A DNA stretch of 64,000 bases from Melitaea cinxia (GCF_905220565.1 NC_059399.1:17910501-17974500), one strand, 5' to 3'; counted from the stretch's first letter, positions 22,609 through 32,975 are shown. The notes: generated from the letters alone by a model not told the origin. Made by a program: numbers and translations.

Positions 22609-22906
22609 ACGATCAAAAATTAAACTGTCTGTCGAAAGTAACTGACATAGTCCACATAATTAGCAAGTTGAAGTGGCAGTGGGCTGGTCATCTGTGTCGC
22701 AGGACCGATGGCTGTTGGTGCAGACGTGTCCTGGAGTGGAGACCGCGTCTTGGTAAACGAAGTGTGTGACGCTCTCTGGCCCTCTGGACCGACAATCTAC
22801 GTAACATTGCCGGTGTAGGCTGGATGAGGATTGCGGAAAACCGGGATGTTTGGCGCGAACTTGGGAAGGGCTATGTCCAGCAGTGGACTGCGATAGGCTG
22901 AAGTGA
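22609..22906 (+). mobile_element. RTE-A 3' fragment, decayed
   Basis: It aligns to the last 300 bp of RTE-A: AATTAGCAAGTTGAAGTGGC, GTCGCAGGACCGATGGC and GGACTGCGATAGGCTGAAG. Frame breaks include a stop where the intact copy reads GRPPARW. TTTATATATGTA-like sequence on both sides may be the TSD. Confidence 0.85.
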
Positions 22907-23345
22907 TTTATATATATGTATATTTATGTTTATGATATATTTATACTAACAGTTTTCTTGAGATTTTTAAAGTTAATTCTGTAATTAAGTAGCGAAACGT
23001 GATAGAAAAATAAATAAAAAACCTTCATAATAATAATAAATATAAACATAATTATATTTACTTAACTTCTTTTTATACAAGTTATTTGAGACGCAATACC
23101 TATATGTAGGTATTGTTCATTGACATTCAACTATTGATTAGTGTGTGACAATAAAAATTCCTGAGAAAAATGATTATGTTCACGTAACTACAATAAACGG
23201 TATAACTTCTTATGATAAGTACAATTACGACTATTAAAGATTTTTATTTTGTGGGATTTGTTATTGTAGTTTTTAGTCATGGGGGGAATGGGGATAGCCC
23301 AATAATACTGTTCTTAACTAATGTGTTCCTGGGCACCATGCTCGG
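22907..23345. other. No recognisable feature
   Basis: AT-rich flank. RET-C-like words appear only from about 23283. Confidence 0.4.
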
Positions 23346-23635
23346 TAGAGACGAGGTACAACACAGCAGGATATTCCCTGCTCAAAATCTGGAGCAGCCT
23401 GACTGGGGAAGTACCTCGACCTTACAGAAGATCAAAGATAAATAATACTGCTTTTAAGCAATATTCTGTTCCTTTGGCGAGTAAGGTGACCAGAGCTTCT
23501 GGTGATAACAGTATGATATAGTAGGGTCGACAATGTACTTGCGATGCTTCTGGTATTGCAGGCGTCTATAAGCCACGGTAATTGCTTACCATCAAGCGAG
23601 CTGTATGCTTGTATGTCGACCTAATTGAATAAAAA
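23346..23635 (+). mobile_element. RET-C retroposon
   Basis: ACAGCAGGATATTCCCTGC, GGAGCAGCCTGACTGGGGA, TACCTCGACCTTACAGAAG, GCGTCTATAAGCCACGG and a TGAATAAAAAATAA tail. A second partial 5' motif lies just upstream at about 23300-23335. Confidence 0.75.
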
Positions 23636-23639
23636 ATAA

Positions 23640-24688
23640 TAATCTCATTGTTGTCTAACAAGAAGCAAAAGGTCAGAGTACTCTAAATCCGTACATAGAA
23701 TAACTATCAATTTGTATTGGAGCTCTGTCTGTACGTACGAATAGATTATTCATAAGGTATAATTAGTTTAAGTAGATACATTTAAATGGCGTCATTTCAT
23801 TTTGCGTCTTTATCAGTTTTGCTCTAAATGGATTCTGTTTTCTCTAAGGTAAATATGAAACTAAAAATACTAGTATCACTTAATATTTATGATAGTAAAA
23901 AGGAAGTCCATTATTGTACTGGACATCAAAACAGAAATGTGAGTCAGGTAAAGAATACATACAACAAAGGCGCCTAAGACAATAATGGCGGTGTAAGTTA
24001 CAAAGCGATCTTGATTCGCTCGAGCTTGTAATGACGAAAATCGTATCTTACTAGTTTGTTGAGAATAATTTAAGTGTACACGAATAACTGTACAAAGAAT
24101 CACAAGAAAGGGAAAAATCTTTGATAAAATAGTTGAACGTTAAGTATCCAATTTGTTAGCCACACAACCCAACAGACAATAGACGCACTGGTGGACGCGA
24201 GGCGATACAGCGTTAGCCTTTCTTCACCACCTCAAGCACCGACATTGTATTGTTACTGAAAAATGTTTCGACAATCACAAGTTAGGTCACGTAGCGAGGC
24301 TACGTTAACACACGATACGTGTGCTGACAACTATACAAACACTAATCGCCCTTGTTTCGATTAGCATAAAGGCTAATTTTCCATTCACATGTGTGCCGAT
24401 GTGAGAGACTGTACGCTAGGCAACGTTGCGGCTAAAAAACTCCGAGTGACATAAATATTGTATAGACGAGCGCGGAATTTGTAATGAGGACGTGCACTTC
24501 TTGTCTGAGAACAAGCGGTCCCCAAACTATTTTCATTCTTAATTTGAATTATCAAAAAAAAAAAAACATGGTAAAAATAAGTGTTGTAATTCGATGTATA
24601 TTGATCCTTATCAATAAATAAAATTTCTAATATTCTTTTAGTCTACCTTATATTCTTTTATTCTCTTTGATTTAAAGTTATATATATA
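23640..24688. other. No gene; a moderately GC-rich patch
   Basis: 24170-24500 is richer in GC (CGAGGCGATACAGCG, GAGCGCGGAATTTG). No open frame or repeat that I can name. Confidence 0.4.
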
Positions 24689-24866
24689 CTAGCTGACCCC
24701 GCAAACCTTGTTTTGCCATACATTATAACTTAGGGGAATGAAAGATACATGTTGACCGATTCTCAGACCTACCCGATATGCACACAAAATTTCATGAAAA
24801 TCGGTCAAGCCGCTTCGGAGGAGTTTAACTACAAACACCACGACACGAGAATTTTATATATTAAAT
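24689..24866 (-). mobile_element. HEL-E Helitron
   Basis: CTAG at 24689 is followed by CTGACCCCGCAAACCTTG. It carries the family phrase GAAAATCGGTCAAGCCGC-TTCGGAGGAG and ends ACGAGAATTTTATATATTAA. It is closely related to 62723-62985. Confidence 0.75.
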
Positions 24867-25640
24867 TTTGGCATTAATCTTTTGTACTTGAATATAGGTA
24901 TATCATAAGGAACAGCAGCAACAGTACTATTCAGTAATTGCCGATTGCCTGTTCAGTGTCTAAAGTGACTTAACACCATGGTCACGTACCTACCTAAATT
25001 TAAACATCTCTTTTAAATTTCAATGGTGAATTTTTCAAAATTTTTACAATCCAAATTTTTGGAAATAGATCTGGATCTATTTTACATTTTACCTCCTATA
25101 AAATATGTATGCATTTTCTATATTTATAACGCAGCGTTGTATTTTTATAGATTTATTATTTAAATTATTATAAATAAGTTTGCGAGCCGCTGTACTGGCG
25201 GGTACGGTCACGCGCACCGAATGTCTGCGCCTGCGCCGGCCTGCTCAGCGCTCACTACCGTAAAAACCTACTATTGGTATTCCTCGCTTATACGTGTAGA
25301 TCATTGTTGAATTCAACTATTGTTTGTTGGAACTAACTGATATTATATTACGTCAATCTGACATTATTTATTTATTTATTTATGCATTAAAAAAAAACTT
25401 AGAACTAACATTACAGTAGCCCAATGCGTTAGTTAAGTTGATCACAACAAATAACATTAAATTTAACAAACAATTTAAACAATTCAATAAAAACAAAATA
25501 ATCAAAAAATATAAAATAATCAATAAATGTAAGCAATAAATATAAAATAATCAATAAAAATAATCAATAAATAATCACACTTAAAAAATCTGAGTTGATA
25601 TATTGATAAGGAAAACTACTTATTCATAATTTCTTATATA
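24867..25640. other. No gene; a short GC-rich patch
   Basis: 25185-25258 is GC-rich (GCGCACCGAATGTCTGCGCC). A0T-rich low-complexity sequence with AATAATCAATAAA repeats fills 25370-25600. Confidence 0.4.
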
Positions 25641-25922
25641 TTAAACAAAAAGTTACTACAGAGGTTCTTGCCGATTGTTTTTTGCAGAATCTACAGTCAG
25701 AATCGGTAGTAGCTGTATTTTCTACTTCTTACTTCAGCCTATCACAGTCCACTGCCGATCATAGGCCTCCACAAGTTCGCGCCAGACATCTCAGTTTTCC
25801 GCAATCCTCATTCAGCCTCCACCAGTCTTACTTTAACTACAGTAAATTTATGAAAACAAATTTAATTTTTATTTGTAAAAAAACTTTTAAGATGGCATTT
25901 AAGCCCTATTTGAATAAAGTGA
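25641..25922 (+). mobile_element. LINE-D 3' tail, interrupted
   Basis: TTCTTGCCGATTGTTTTTTG, GAATCGGTAGTAGCTGTA, then after the RTE-A insert GATGGCATTTAAGCCCTATT-TGAATAAAGTG. It is split by 25735-25826. Confidence 0.6.
25735..25826 (-). mobile_element. RTE-A 3' fragment nested in LINE-D
   Basis: A 7-bp TSD, CTTACTT, lies at 25728-25734 and 25827-25833. The minus strand reads GGAGGCTGAATGAGGATTGC, CTGGCGCGAACTTGTGGAGG and GGACTGTGATAGGCTG, the end of the RTE-A ORF. It is only about 92 bp long, a strongly 5'-truncated insertion. Confidence 0.8.
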
Positions 25923-26085
25923 AAGCCAGCAGTTGGATGGTTATCCCGCCATCGGTCTTTCGGTTCTTGGTTTTTTTAAGTTCCAAGGTGGTATTGGAAC
26001 TGTGTTATCTCTTAGTCGCCTCTTACGACACCCACGGGAAGAGAGGGGCTGGCTATATTCTCACTGCCGTAACAACACAGCAGTT
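25923..26085 (-). mobile_element. SINE-B, 5' half
   Basis: AAAGCCAGCAGTTGGATGG, TTCCAAGGTGGTATTGGAAC and CACCCACGGGAAGAGAGG, joined directly to the end of LINE-D. The 3' half with the RTE-like module is missing. Confidence 0.75.
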
Positions 26086-26250
26086 CATATGATACATTAA
26101 GTTATTAATTTGAGCTATTAAGTTTAAAAGGGAAAAGATGTCTGAAAATCCTCAAAAATTTTCCGATTTACTATAGGTATACGATGAACTTAAATATAAT
26201 GATTGTTTATTTATATTGCACAACTGTTTCGCCGTCTCATCAAAAACAAA

Positions 26251-26285
26251 ATCAATTGTCGTTACTTATAGTAACGACAATTGAT
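26251..26285. repeat. Perfect 16-bp inverted repeat with 3-bp loop
   Basis: ATCAATTGTCGTTACT (26251-26266), loop TAT, AGTAACGACAATTGAT (26270-26285). No T run follows, and no gene adjoins it. Confidence 0.9.
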
Positions 26286-26670
26286 TTATAACGTTTTAGT
26301 AACGTTTTAAGTATGTTCTGAATAGTATCCTTCTTGATCGATACTTGTTATATATTGAAGTTGTGGTAGAAAGATTGCTAAGTATTTTTTAGTCACTCAG
26401 GAATCTTAAGAGTACAAGAAATATTTTTTGATTGTTTGTAATCATATAATTAAATGTTTATTAATTTTCTTCGTAGCTTTTCCTCATGACAGTTGGTTAC
26501 GGACGACAATCTTATCTAAATCCTATGTTACGATCGAATTATGTCGAAATACACCAATCGTCAATATTAAAAAATGTCGTATTGTACATACATGTACAAG
26601 TAGGGGATGTCCATGGTTATAGGTAAAATCCATTTAAGCATGTGAAACATCAGTACAATACAAAACATTA
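26286..26670. other. No recognisable feature
   Basis: AT-rich, nothing assigned. Confidence 0.4.
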
Positions 26671-26989
26671 TCTAATATATAAAATTCGCGTGTCACAGTT
26701 TTCGTTGCCATACTCTTCCGAAACGGCTTGACCGATTTTGATGAAATTTTTTGTGCTTATCCGGTATCTATGAGAATCGGCCAATATCTATTTTTCATCC
26801 GCCTAAATGTTTCGGGTAGTCCACCCCTAAATTTTTATTTTTTATTTTTTTAGACAAAATTTTTAATTTCTATTTTTTTAAGATACAACATTAAAAAATA
26901 GATACAACCCTAAATTTTCAACCCTCTACCATCAACCCCTATTTTTAAATAGCGTTTAGCGACAAGACAACGTTTGCCGGGTCAGCTAG
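26671..26989 (+). mobile_element. HEL-E Helitron, complete ends
   Basis: It starts TCTAATATATAAAATTCGCG after A and ends TTTGCCGGGTCAGCTAG before T. GAAACGGCTTGACCGATTT is the family's conserved phrase. It has no Rep/helicase coding sequence. Confidence 0.8.
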
Positions 26990-27299
26990 TATTAATATAA
27001 TATTATACATATCAAATCTATACAATGCAGATTACCTAAAAGTTCGTCATCATTCAGAACAGACACACGACGATAAAGAAAACAGTACTTTATTCCAAAA
27101 TGCCCTTAAAATGTCACTAAAATGTTGTGCGCGGTAGCAATCCTAAAACATATCGTGCCGCGCATTCCGAACGGGACTGCGGGCGCGCCATTATCATTGT
27201 TATGGCGAAGGATTTTTGCTCATGACATAGTCATTTTTTGTCCACGTTAAATTTTTTCCGGTTTTCGAAGTAATATAGTATATATGAATGCGTGACGGG

Positions 27300-27420
27300 T
27301 GCGTTACGAAAAGTGTGATCAGGCGAGGCGAACGGAAGTTGAGAGGGAGATATAAGTTAGATGGAGCTAAAGAGGTTTTACTTGAGTCGTGTGGTCTAAT
27401 GCGCACTCGTTTTTTTTTTT
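27300..27420 (-). mobile_element. MITE-G copy 2 (partial)
   Basis: On the minus strand it reads ACGAGTGCGCATTAGACCAC-ACGA, AAGTAAAACCTCTTTAG, then TATCTCCCTCTCAACTTCCG and GATCACACTTTTCGTAACGC. The opposite inverted arm is lost. Confidence 0.65.
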
Positions 27421-27945
27421 GAATGAACTAACTGGTTATACTAGATATAACAAAATCATAATAAAAAATTACTCCATCCAAGTAACAAAATCAATTTGAA
27501 TCGTCAATTGACAAATTAAAATTATATTTGTTTTAAGATGGACATATTGGAGCAGTGAACGGTGTATGTATTTATTAAGCTTATAGTAAATACAAAAAGA
27601 GGAAGGAAAGGAATACACTAATCGAATTTTAGGTATTTTCTGTTTATAGAAAGACCACTCATGAAACTATCTAAATATTATTTCTATTTTTTTTTTTTTT
27701 TTTTTTTTTAGTTATGTGATATATCCACAGGCTTATTATGCCCGTGCTTTTGTTATTCCATATATTGTTATTATTATTTTTTTTTTTAACATGCATCGGT
27801 ACTTCACCGCAACTTAGAATCTAGAAGCCTTAATAACTAGTCTTAAAATTTCAAATTTTTAAAAGTCGACGCGAGTCCACTGACCAAGACTATTCTATAT
27901 ATTGCTTATTTTATATTCTTATATACTAATTATTTTTATTATATT

Positions 27946-28035
27946 TACACTTATTTGCTAACTACAATATATGTACACTTATTTTCTAACTACAATATAT
28001 GTACACTTATTTGCTACTTACAATGTACACTTAAC
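27946..28035. repeat. 28-bp tandem repeat in the helicase-LINE 3' region
   Basis: TACACTTATTTGCTAACTAC-AATATATG-type units start at 27946, 27974 and 28002, with a shortened one at 28026. Confidence 0.85.
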
Positions 28036-28293
28036 CTATGTTATTGTTAGTAGTTAGGTACTTTTTTTTTTGTGGTTAGGAATCGTTTTGTCCATTTAAA
28101 TTTAATTTTTTTTTTTTTAATTTTTATTAATATATTATATGACTAATCCTATCTTATTAAGTAAATATATAAAGCCTTATCATTACAATTACATTATCCT
28201 ATTCCTATACTATTACATTCCATTTTATTATTTATATTACTTACTTTACACTTTTATCTACGCATAATTTATACTTACAATACAATAATGTCT

Positions 28294-29871
28294 TCACACC
28301 TCTACATTTTTCAACATTTTGAGCACATTCTCAATGACGGCAGCATCTCTATGGTGAATGGCCATCTTGAGACTATGCTCAAGGATTTTCTTGTCCGTCA
28401 TCTCCGCTGCCCTCGCCACAAAGCGACCAATTGCGTCGTCACGGTCGTCGGTGTAATAGACACAGGTGTTGGTGTGTCTAGTCACCGCGACTACAGCGTG
28501 CGGAACGCTGTCGTGGATCTTGAGCCTCCTTGTATTTGTCTGGAGGACGATGACGTCCTCATAGGTCTGGCCCTGCGCCTCATGAATGGTTAAGACGCGC
28601 GATCCCTCACCGGACCCGTATCCCTGGTCAGTCAGCAATCTCTTCTCCTCTTGCGTAAATACCAGGTACAGGGTTCGGTCCCTTCCTACAGGAATGCGCG
28701 CGCCTGTGAGACTCTCCACTCGCAAAGATCGGATCTTTGTGCTTGAGCTGTACACGGACTTGTAAACCTCACTGATGGCAAAGGCGACATCTTTGGGGTT
28801 ACGATGCGTGCACGACAACTCGCACGAAATAGTCGTTATAAGGGTTGGTCTACAATACCGCATTTCGAACAGGTTATCCCTGTCGATGTACGGCAGTTGG
28901 TTTATGTCTCCGATGAGGACTACCTTCTCAGCTCCCGATAGTCGGGCGGCCATTACTATGGCTCCGAAATGGTTCATGAGGGCTTCGTCCACCGTTAGGC
29001 GGTTGATTTTTAAACCCTCATGGAAGCCATTTACCAGAACGGAGGCCATAGTACGTACCCTTTGCTTGACCTTGTTGCCATAGCGGTGCACCAGTTTTTC
29101 TTTTAGATCTTTAGCCGCCTCGACTGTGGTCGTAATCACGACTTCCGTGTCCCCATCGAAGTCCCTGACTATTCGGGTTGTCTTGCCGCATCCTGGTACC
29201 CCGTTTATCCACTCCAGTGATGGTAGTTCCCAGGTCACGCACGGTAAGCCGGCTTCGGCCCGGTCGCCCGTGATGGTTTTTGCCATCCGTAGCATCCGGT
29301 CGCCCAGCATTACTTTCGTGCATCTCGCCACTACCACCACCGGGTCCCCTTCGGGTGTTTCAAAGGTTTGTGACTCCTCGTCATTACCCTCAGACTCGAC
29401 CGCGCTCACGAAGCCTGCTGTGATGTTATATGCGGCCATATACCTACCCGACATCTTGCCCTTGAGTATTTGTCGGGTATCACTGTTGTATATGGCTGCT
29501 TCGGCTTCTTCGAGTTCCACCTCCAGTAATCTTTGGTGATCGTACTGGTAGGCCTGCATGATCTTTTTGCAGGTGGCCAAGCTTACCTCGCGGTTTGCCT
29601 TAATAATGGCCAGGAACTCGATTAGGGCGTTTTCCGCGTGTTGAAGCGGTGTGGACGCCGGTCGAAGTCTCGGTGGTGATACTTGTCCCATATCGGCCCT
29701 AGTTCGAGCGGCCGGTGACGCCGCTGGTTGCCTCGGACTATTGTCTTTGGTGAACCTGCTCAGCGCCTCCGATAGTCGCTCTCCCTGTTCAGCCTTTTTG
29801 GGAGAGGGGTGATGGGGAAGCTTACTTTGCTTCGGGGAGATGGTTGCCTGGATAAATGTCGCCAATGACAT
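28294..29871 (-). CDS. Viral-type superfamily 1 RNA helicase domain protein (LINE-borne)
   Basis: The 525-codon ORF starts at an ATG, but the same frame stays open about 66 codons further, to 30069, without another ATG. Residues 1-90 are Ser/Pro/Lys-rich and probably disordered. The helicase covers about 220-475: Walker A GVPGCGKTT (224-232), DEA of motif II (295-297), GDINQLP (321-327), a CTHRNP box, TIHEAQGQT (428-436) and VAVTRH (461-466). This set and spacing matches the tobamovirus/alphavirus-like replicase helicase, an NTP-driven RNA unwinding enzyme. No methyltransferase or viral polymerase accompanies it. All motifs are intact and there is no stop or frameshift. Insect R1-clade LINEs with such a C-terminal helicase have been reported, so this is probably the C-terminal part of such a LINE ORF2. 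It may be unexpressed. Confidence 0.85.
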   Translation of the reverse strand: MSLATFIQATISPKQSKLPHHPSPKKAEQGERLSEALSRFTKDNSPRQPAASPAARTRADMGQVSPPRLRPASTPLQHAENALIEFLAIIKANREVSLATCKKIMQAYQYDHQRLLEVELEEAEAAIYNSDTRQILKGKMSGRYMAAYNITAGFVSAVESEGNDEESQTFETPEGDPVVVVARCTKVMLGDRMLRMAKTITGDRAEAGLPCVTWELPSLEWINGVPGCGKTTRIVRDFDGDTEVVITTTVEAAKDLKEKLVHRYGNKVKQRVRTMASVLVNGFHEGLKINRLTVDEALMNHFGAIVMAARLSGAEKVVLIGDINQLPYIDRDNLFEMRYCRPTLITTISCELSCTHRNPKDVAFAISEVYKSVYSSSTKIRSLRVESLTGARIPVGRDRTLYLVFTQEEKRLLTDQGYGSGEGSRVLTIHEAQGQTYEDVIVLQTNTRRLKIHDSVPHAVVAVTRHTNTCVYYTDDRDDAIGRFVARAAEMTDKKILEHSLKMAIHHRDAAVIENVLKMLKNVEV

Positions 29872-30083
29872 CGAGCTCGGCTTAGATTTGGGTGCGGCCG
29901 TTGCCCTACGTTGTTCTACCTTCTGGGCCTCGACCTTTAGTTGTAGGCGCTCCGAGTCGCTCGGTGCGGCTTCCCCGAGAGCCGGTGATGCAGAGGGTGA
30001 AGGTGATTTTGATTTTGGTCTTAAGTAACCAAGGTCCTCCCCCCTGTCTTCGTAGACAATGACCTCACTATATTATTTCTATT

Positions 30084-30328
30084 ATAGCTAAAAGCTACTA
30101 AACTTGTAAGTTTTATTACAATTGATTTAGTAACTATGCAAATATCATCGTTAATTCTTCTGGAACTTCTCTATATGTACCTACGATAAGTCGAAGTGAA
30201 ATAATTTATAGTCAAAATATTTGTGAAGGTCATACGAATTCGTGTTTTCGTATTGTATGTTTTCGGGATCATAAAACGTGATTTTTGTCCTAATGACGGC
30301 CGTTGATTCTGATGCATTTATTAATAAC
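30084..30328. other. No recognisable feature
   Basis: AT-rich flank of the helicase LINE target site. Confidence 0.4.
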
Positions 30329-30498
30329 TAGCTGCCTGGACAGACCTCGTTCCATCAAAAGTTAATAGTAAAATATATTTTTATATTTTTTCTATTTTTA
30401 TTTCGTGTTAAAAATTTCCGCCCTAAGGAACTTACAAAAAAATGAATTAGCTGAATTGGTTGAGTTATTCTCGAGTTATGCGCCTAGCAACATTCATT
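30329..30498 (-). mobile_element. HEL-E Helitron, decayed
   Basis: It starts at CTAGCTGCCTGGACAGACC and ends GCGCCTAGCAACATTCATTT, matching the ends of 9376-9664. It abuts HINE-F copy 3. Confidence 0.6.
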
Positions 30499-30500
30499 TT

Positions 30501-31244
30501 TAACCGAGTTCCAAAAAAGGAGGAGGTTCTCAATTCGACTGTATTTTTTTATGTATGTTACATCAGAACTTTTCACCGGGTAGACCGATTTCGACAATTT
30601 TTTTTCAATCAAAAGGTGGTGTGTGTCAATTGGTCCCATTTAAATTTATTTGAGATCTAACAACTACTTTTCGAATTATATCTAATAATGCGTTTTTACT
30701 TGACGCTTTTTTCGTCGACCTACGTTGTATTATACCGCATAACTTTCTACTGGATATACCGATTTTGATAATTCTTTTTTTATTGGAAAGAAGATATTTC
30801 AAGTTTAGTACCATAATAAGGAAACCAGGATCTGATGATGAGATCCCAGAGAAATCGAAGGAAACTCTTGAAAATCCGCAATAACTTTTTACTGGGTGTA
30901 CCGATTTTGATTATTTTTTTTTGTTGGAAAGAAGATATTCCTAGTTTAGTACCATGATAAGGAAACCAGGATCTGATGATGGGATCCTAGAGAAATTGAG
31001 GGAACTTCTTTAAAATCCGCAATAACTTTTTACTGGGTGTACCGATTTTAATAATTTTTAATATAATCAAAAGCTGATGTTTGTCATGTGGTCACATATA
31101 AATTTTATCGAGATCTGATAACTACTTTTTGAGTAATCTTTGATAACGCGTAGTTACTTGACTATTTTTTCGTCGATCTACGTTGTATTACTCGTCGATG
31201 TAATTGAAGTCGGTTTTTTTTCGTTTGCAAGCAAACACAATTAT
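30501..31244 (+). mobile_element. HINE-F copy 3, long form
   Basis: It begins TAACCGAGTTCCAAAAAAGG and ends TTGAAGTCGG, a T run, the GTTTGCAAGCAAAC hairpin and ACAATTATA. Internal units of about 140 bp start at 30739, 30882 and 31022 with ATAACTTT-TACTGG-TACCGATTTT. No coding capacity. Confidence 0.75.
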
Positions 31245-31329
31245 ACTATGTAATGATAATTGTTATGAATATATAAAATTAGATATTACAGCATTCTCAA
31301 CACATATTTATAGTCTTGTACTCATATAT

Positions 31330-32234
31330 CCCTCCGGCGCGGGGTAAGACAGGGGGATGTAATATCACCGAAACTGTTTACCACTGCGCTAGAGGATGTT
31401 TTTAAGACCTTGGATTGGGGGGAACGGGGCATCAACGTCAACGGTGAATTCATCTCTCACCTTCGTTTCGCCGACGATATTGTCATCTTTGCGGAGACGC
31501 TGGATGAGTTAGGCCAAATGCTGGCCGGCCTAAACGAGTCCTCCCGACGTGTCGGTCTCTGTATGAACTTGGATAAGACGAAAGTTATGTTTAACAACCA
31601 AGTCATACCGATACCGGTATCGGTCGATGGTACCCTTCTCGAAGTTGTTCAGGATTATATTTACCTAGGCCATACTATCCAACTAGGCCGCAACAACTTC
31701 GAGAAGGAGGCCGATAGGAGGATTCGGTTGGGCTGGGCGGCGTTTGGCAGGCTCCGTCGAGTCTTCACTTCGAAGATTCCGCAATGCTTGAAGACAAAAG
31801 TTTTCGAGCAATGCGTCCTGCCTGTGTTAACATACGGAGCCGAGACGTGGACACTGACCAAGGGACTGGTCCACAAGTTTAAAGTCGCTCAACGTGCAAT
31901 GGAACGGGCCATGCTTGGGGTCTCTCTCAAAGACAGGATTAGAAATGAGACTATCCGCGGGAGAACGAAAGTAACCGACATAGCCCACAGAATTAGCAAG
32001 TTGAAGTGGCAGTGGGCTGGTCATCTGTGTCGCAGGACCGATGGCCGTTGGAGTAGACGGGTCCTAGAGTGGAGACCGCGTCTTGGCAAACGCAGTGTGG
32101 GACGTCCTCCGGCCCGTTGGACCGACGATCTACGTAAGATTGCCGGTGTAGGCTGGATGAGGATTGCGGAAGACCGGGATGTGTGGCGCGAACTTGGGGA
32201 GGCCTATGTCCAGCAGTGGACTGCGATAGGCTGA
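31330..32234 (+). pseudogene. RTE-type reverse transcriptase, C-terminal part
   Basis: The frame is open from the truncation edge, entering at RRGVRQGDVISP, with FADDIVIF and the GRPPARWTDDLRK and EAYVQQWTAIG ending. It differs from copy 1 at very few residues (RGRTK here against RERTK). The endonuclease and early RT motifs are absent. Confidence 0.95.
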
Positions 32235-32242
32235 AGTGAGTG
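31330..32242 (+). mobile_element. RTE-A non-LTR retrotransposon, 5'-truncated copy 2
   Basis: A 10-bp TSD, ACTCATATAT, lies at 31320-31329 and 32243-32252. It has the same 3' end as copy 1 with a shorter GTGA tail. The truncation point lies about 60 bp further into the element than in copy 1, so the two are independent insertions and not a segmental duplication. Confidence 0.95.
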
Positions 32243-32286
32243 ACTCATATATTTAGAAATTAAAATATGACATAAAAATACATAAT

Positions 32287-32625
32287 ACGCTTCAGCCTGT
32301 AATATCCCATAACTGGGCATAGGCCTCTTTCCCCATGTATGGGAAAGATCAGAGCTTAATCCACCAAGCTGCTCCAATGCGGGTTGGCGGATGTATTCCC
32401 TACTATGAGTAACGATCGCTATCAGGTGTACATGATAACAACCGGGACCGACGGTTTAAGGTGCTCTCCGAGGCACGGTGGACCCACAAGAATTGTACAA
32501 ACACCCAGACCACGGTAAACATCTGCATGGCCAATAAAAATATTTATCATGTGCGGGGATCGAACCCGCAACCGCCAGCGTAACAGAAACAATCCAAGGC
32601 TGTGACCGTTGCGCCGACGCGGCGT
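32287..32625 (-). mobile_element. SINE-A copy
   Basis: On the minus strand: tRNA-like head GACGCCGCGTCGGCGCAACG, B box GCGGGTTCGATCCCCGC, body, and 3' end GGCCTATGCCCAG-TATGGGATATTACAGGC. The likely TSD is CATAAT at 32281-32286 and 32626-32631. Confidence 0.85.
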
Positions 32626-32631
32626 CATAAT

Positions 32632-32975
32632 GCGAAACATATATACATATCAGTATATCATGACGTAAACTGAAAAACGGTTAAATATAGATGATAAATA
32701 AATGACAACCATGACGACACTTGCGTCCATTTGGTACGTGATTCACGTCCAATCAACATCTGAAAGTCGCACAAGATATCAAATATTTCACTTTCTACCC
32801 GAAATAAAAAGACTCTAAGTTAAGGTTAAGTCTGTATATGTTTGGTTGTTGAATGGTGGATTTCGACGTGTTTTTGGCAGGTTTAGTGCGGCGATGTGCG
32901 CGTATGTGCGCTCAAGAATTTGAAGAAATTTTTTTCTTGTGTGGTTTTAGTGGGGTGATGTACTGCGTGTGCATT
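32632..32975. other. No recognisable feature
   Basis: Nothing assigned between SINE-A and RET-C. Confidence 0.4.

Larger units (their letters stand above)
27689..30069 (-). mobile_element. 5'-truncated LINE insertion carrying a viral-type helicase ORF
   Basis: A 14-bp TSD, ATATTATTTCTATT, lies at 27675-27688 and 30070-30083. Next to the left TSD is a poly(T) run (to 27709), which is a poly(A) tail on the minus strand. These are hallmarks of target-primed reverse transcription. The 2381-bp insert has about 600 bp of 3' untranslated sequence (with a 28-bp tandem repeat) and one long ORF open up to the 5' edge. The ORF part is clearly richer in GC than its surroundings. No RT domain remains, presumably lost through 5' truncation. 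A processed copy of some other mRNA is the main alternative. Confidence 0.85.

Noticed and set aside
28288..29539. Plus-strand open frames opposite the helicase gene
   Set aside because: Antisense shadows of the GC-richer helicase ORF with no domain of their own.
27689..30069. Direct integration of an RNA virus genome segment
   Set aside because: No neighbouring viral methyltransferase, polymerase or coat gene is present, and the frame is open to a truncation edge as expected for a LINE ORF. It cannot be fully excluded without other copies.
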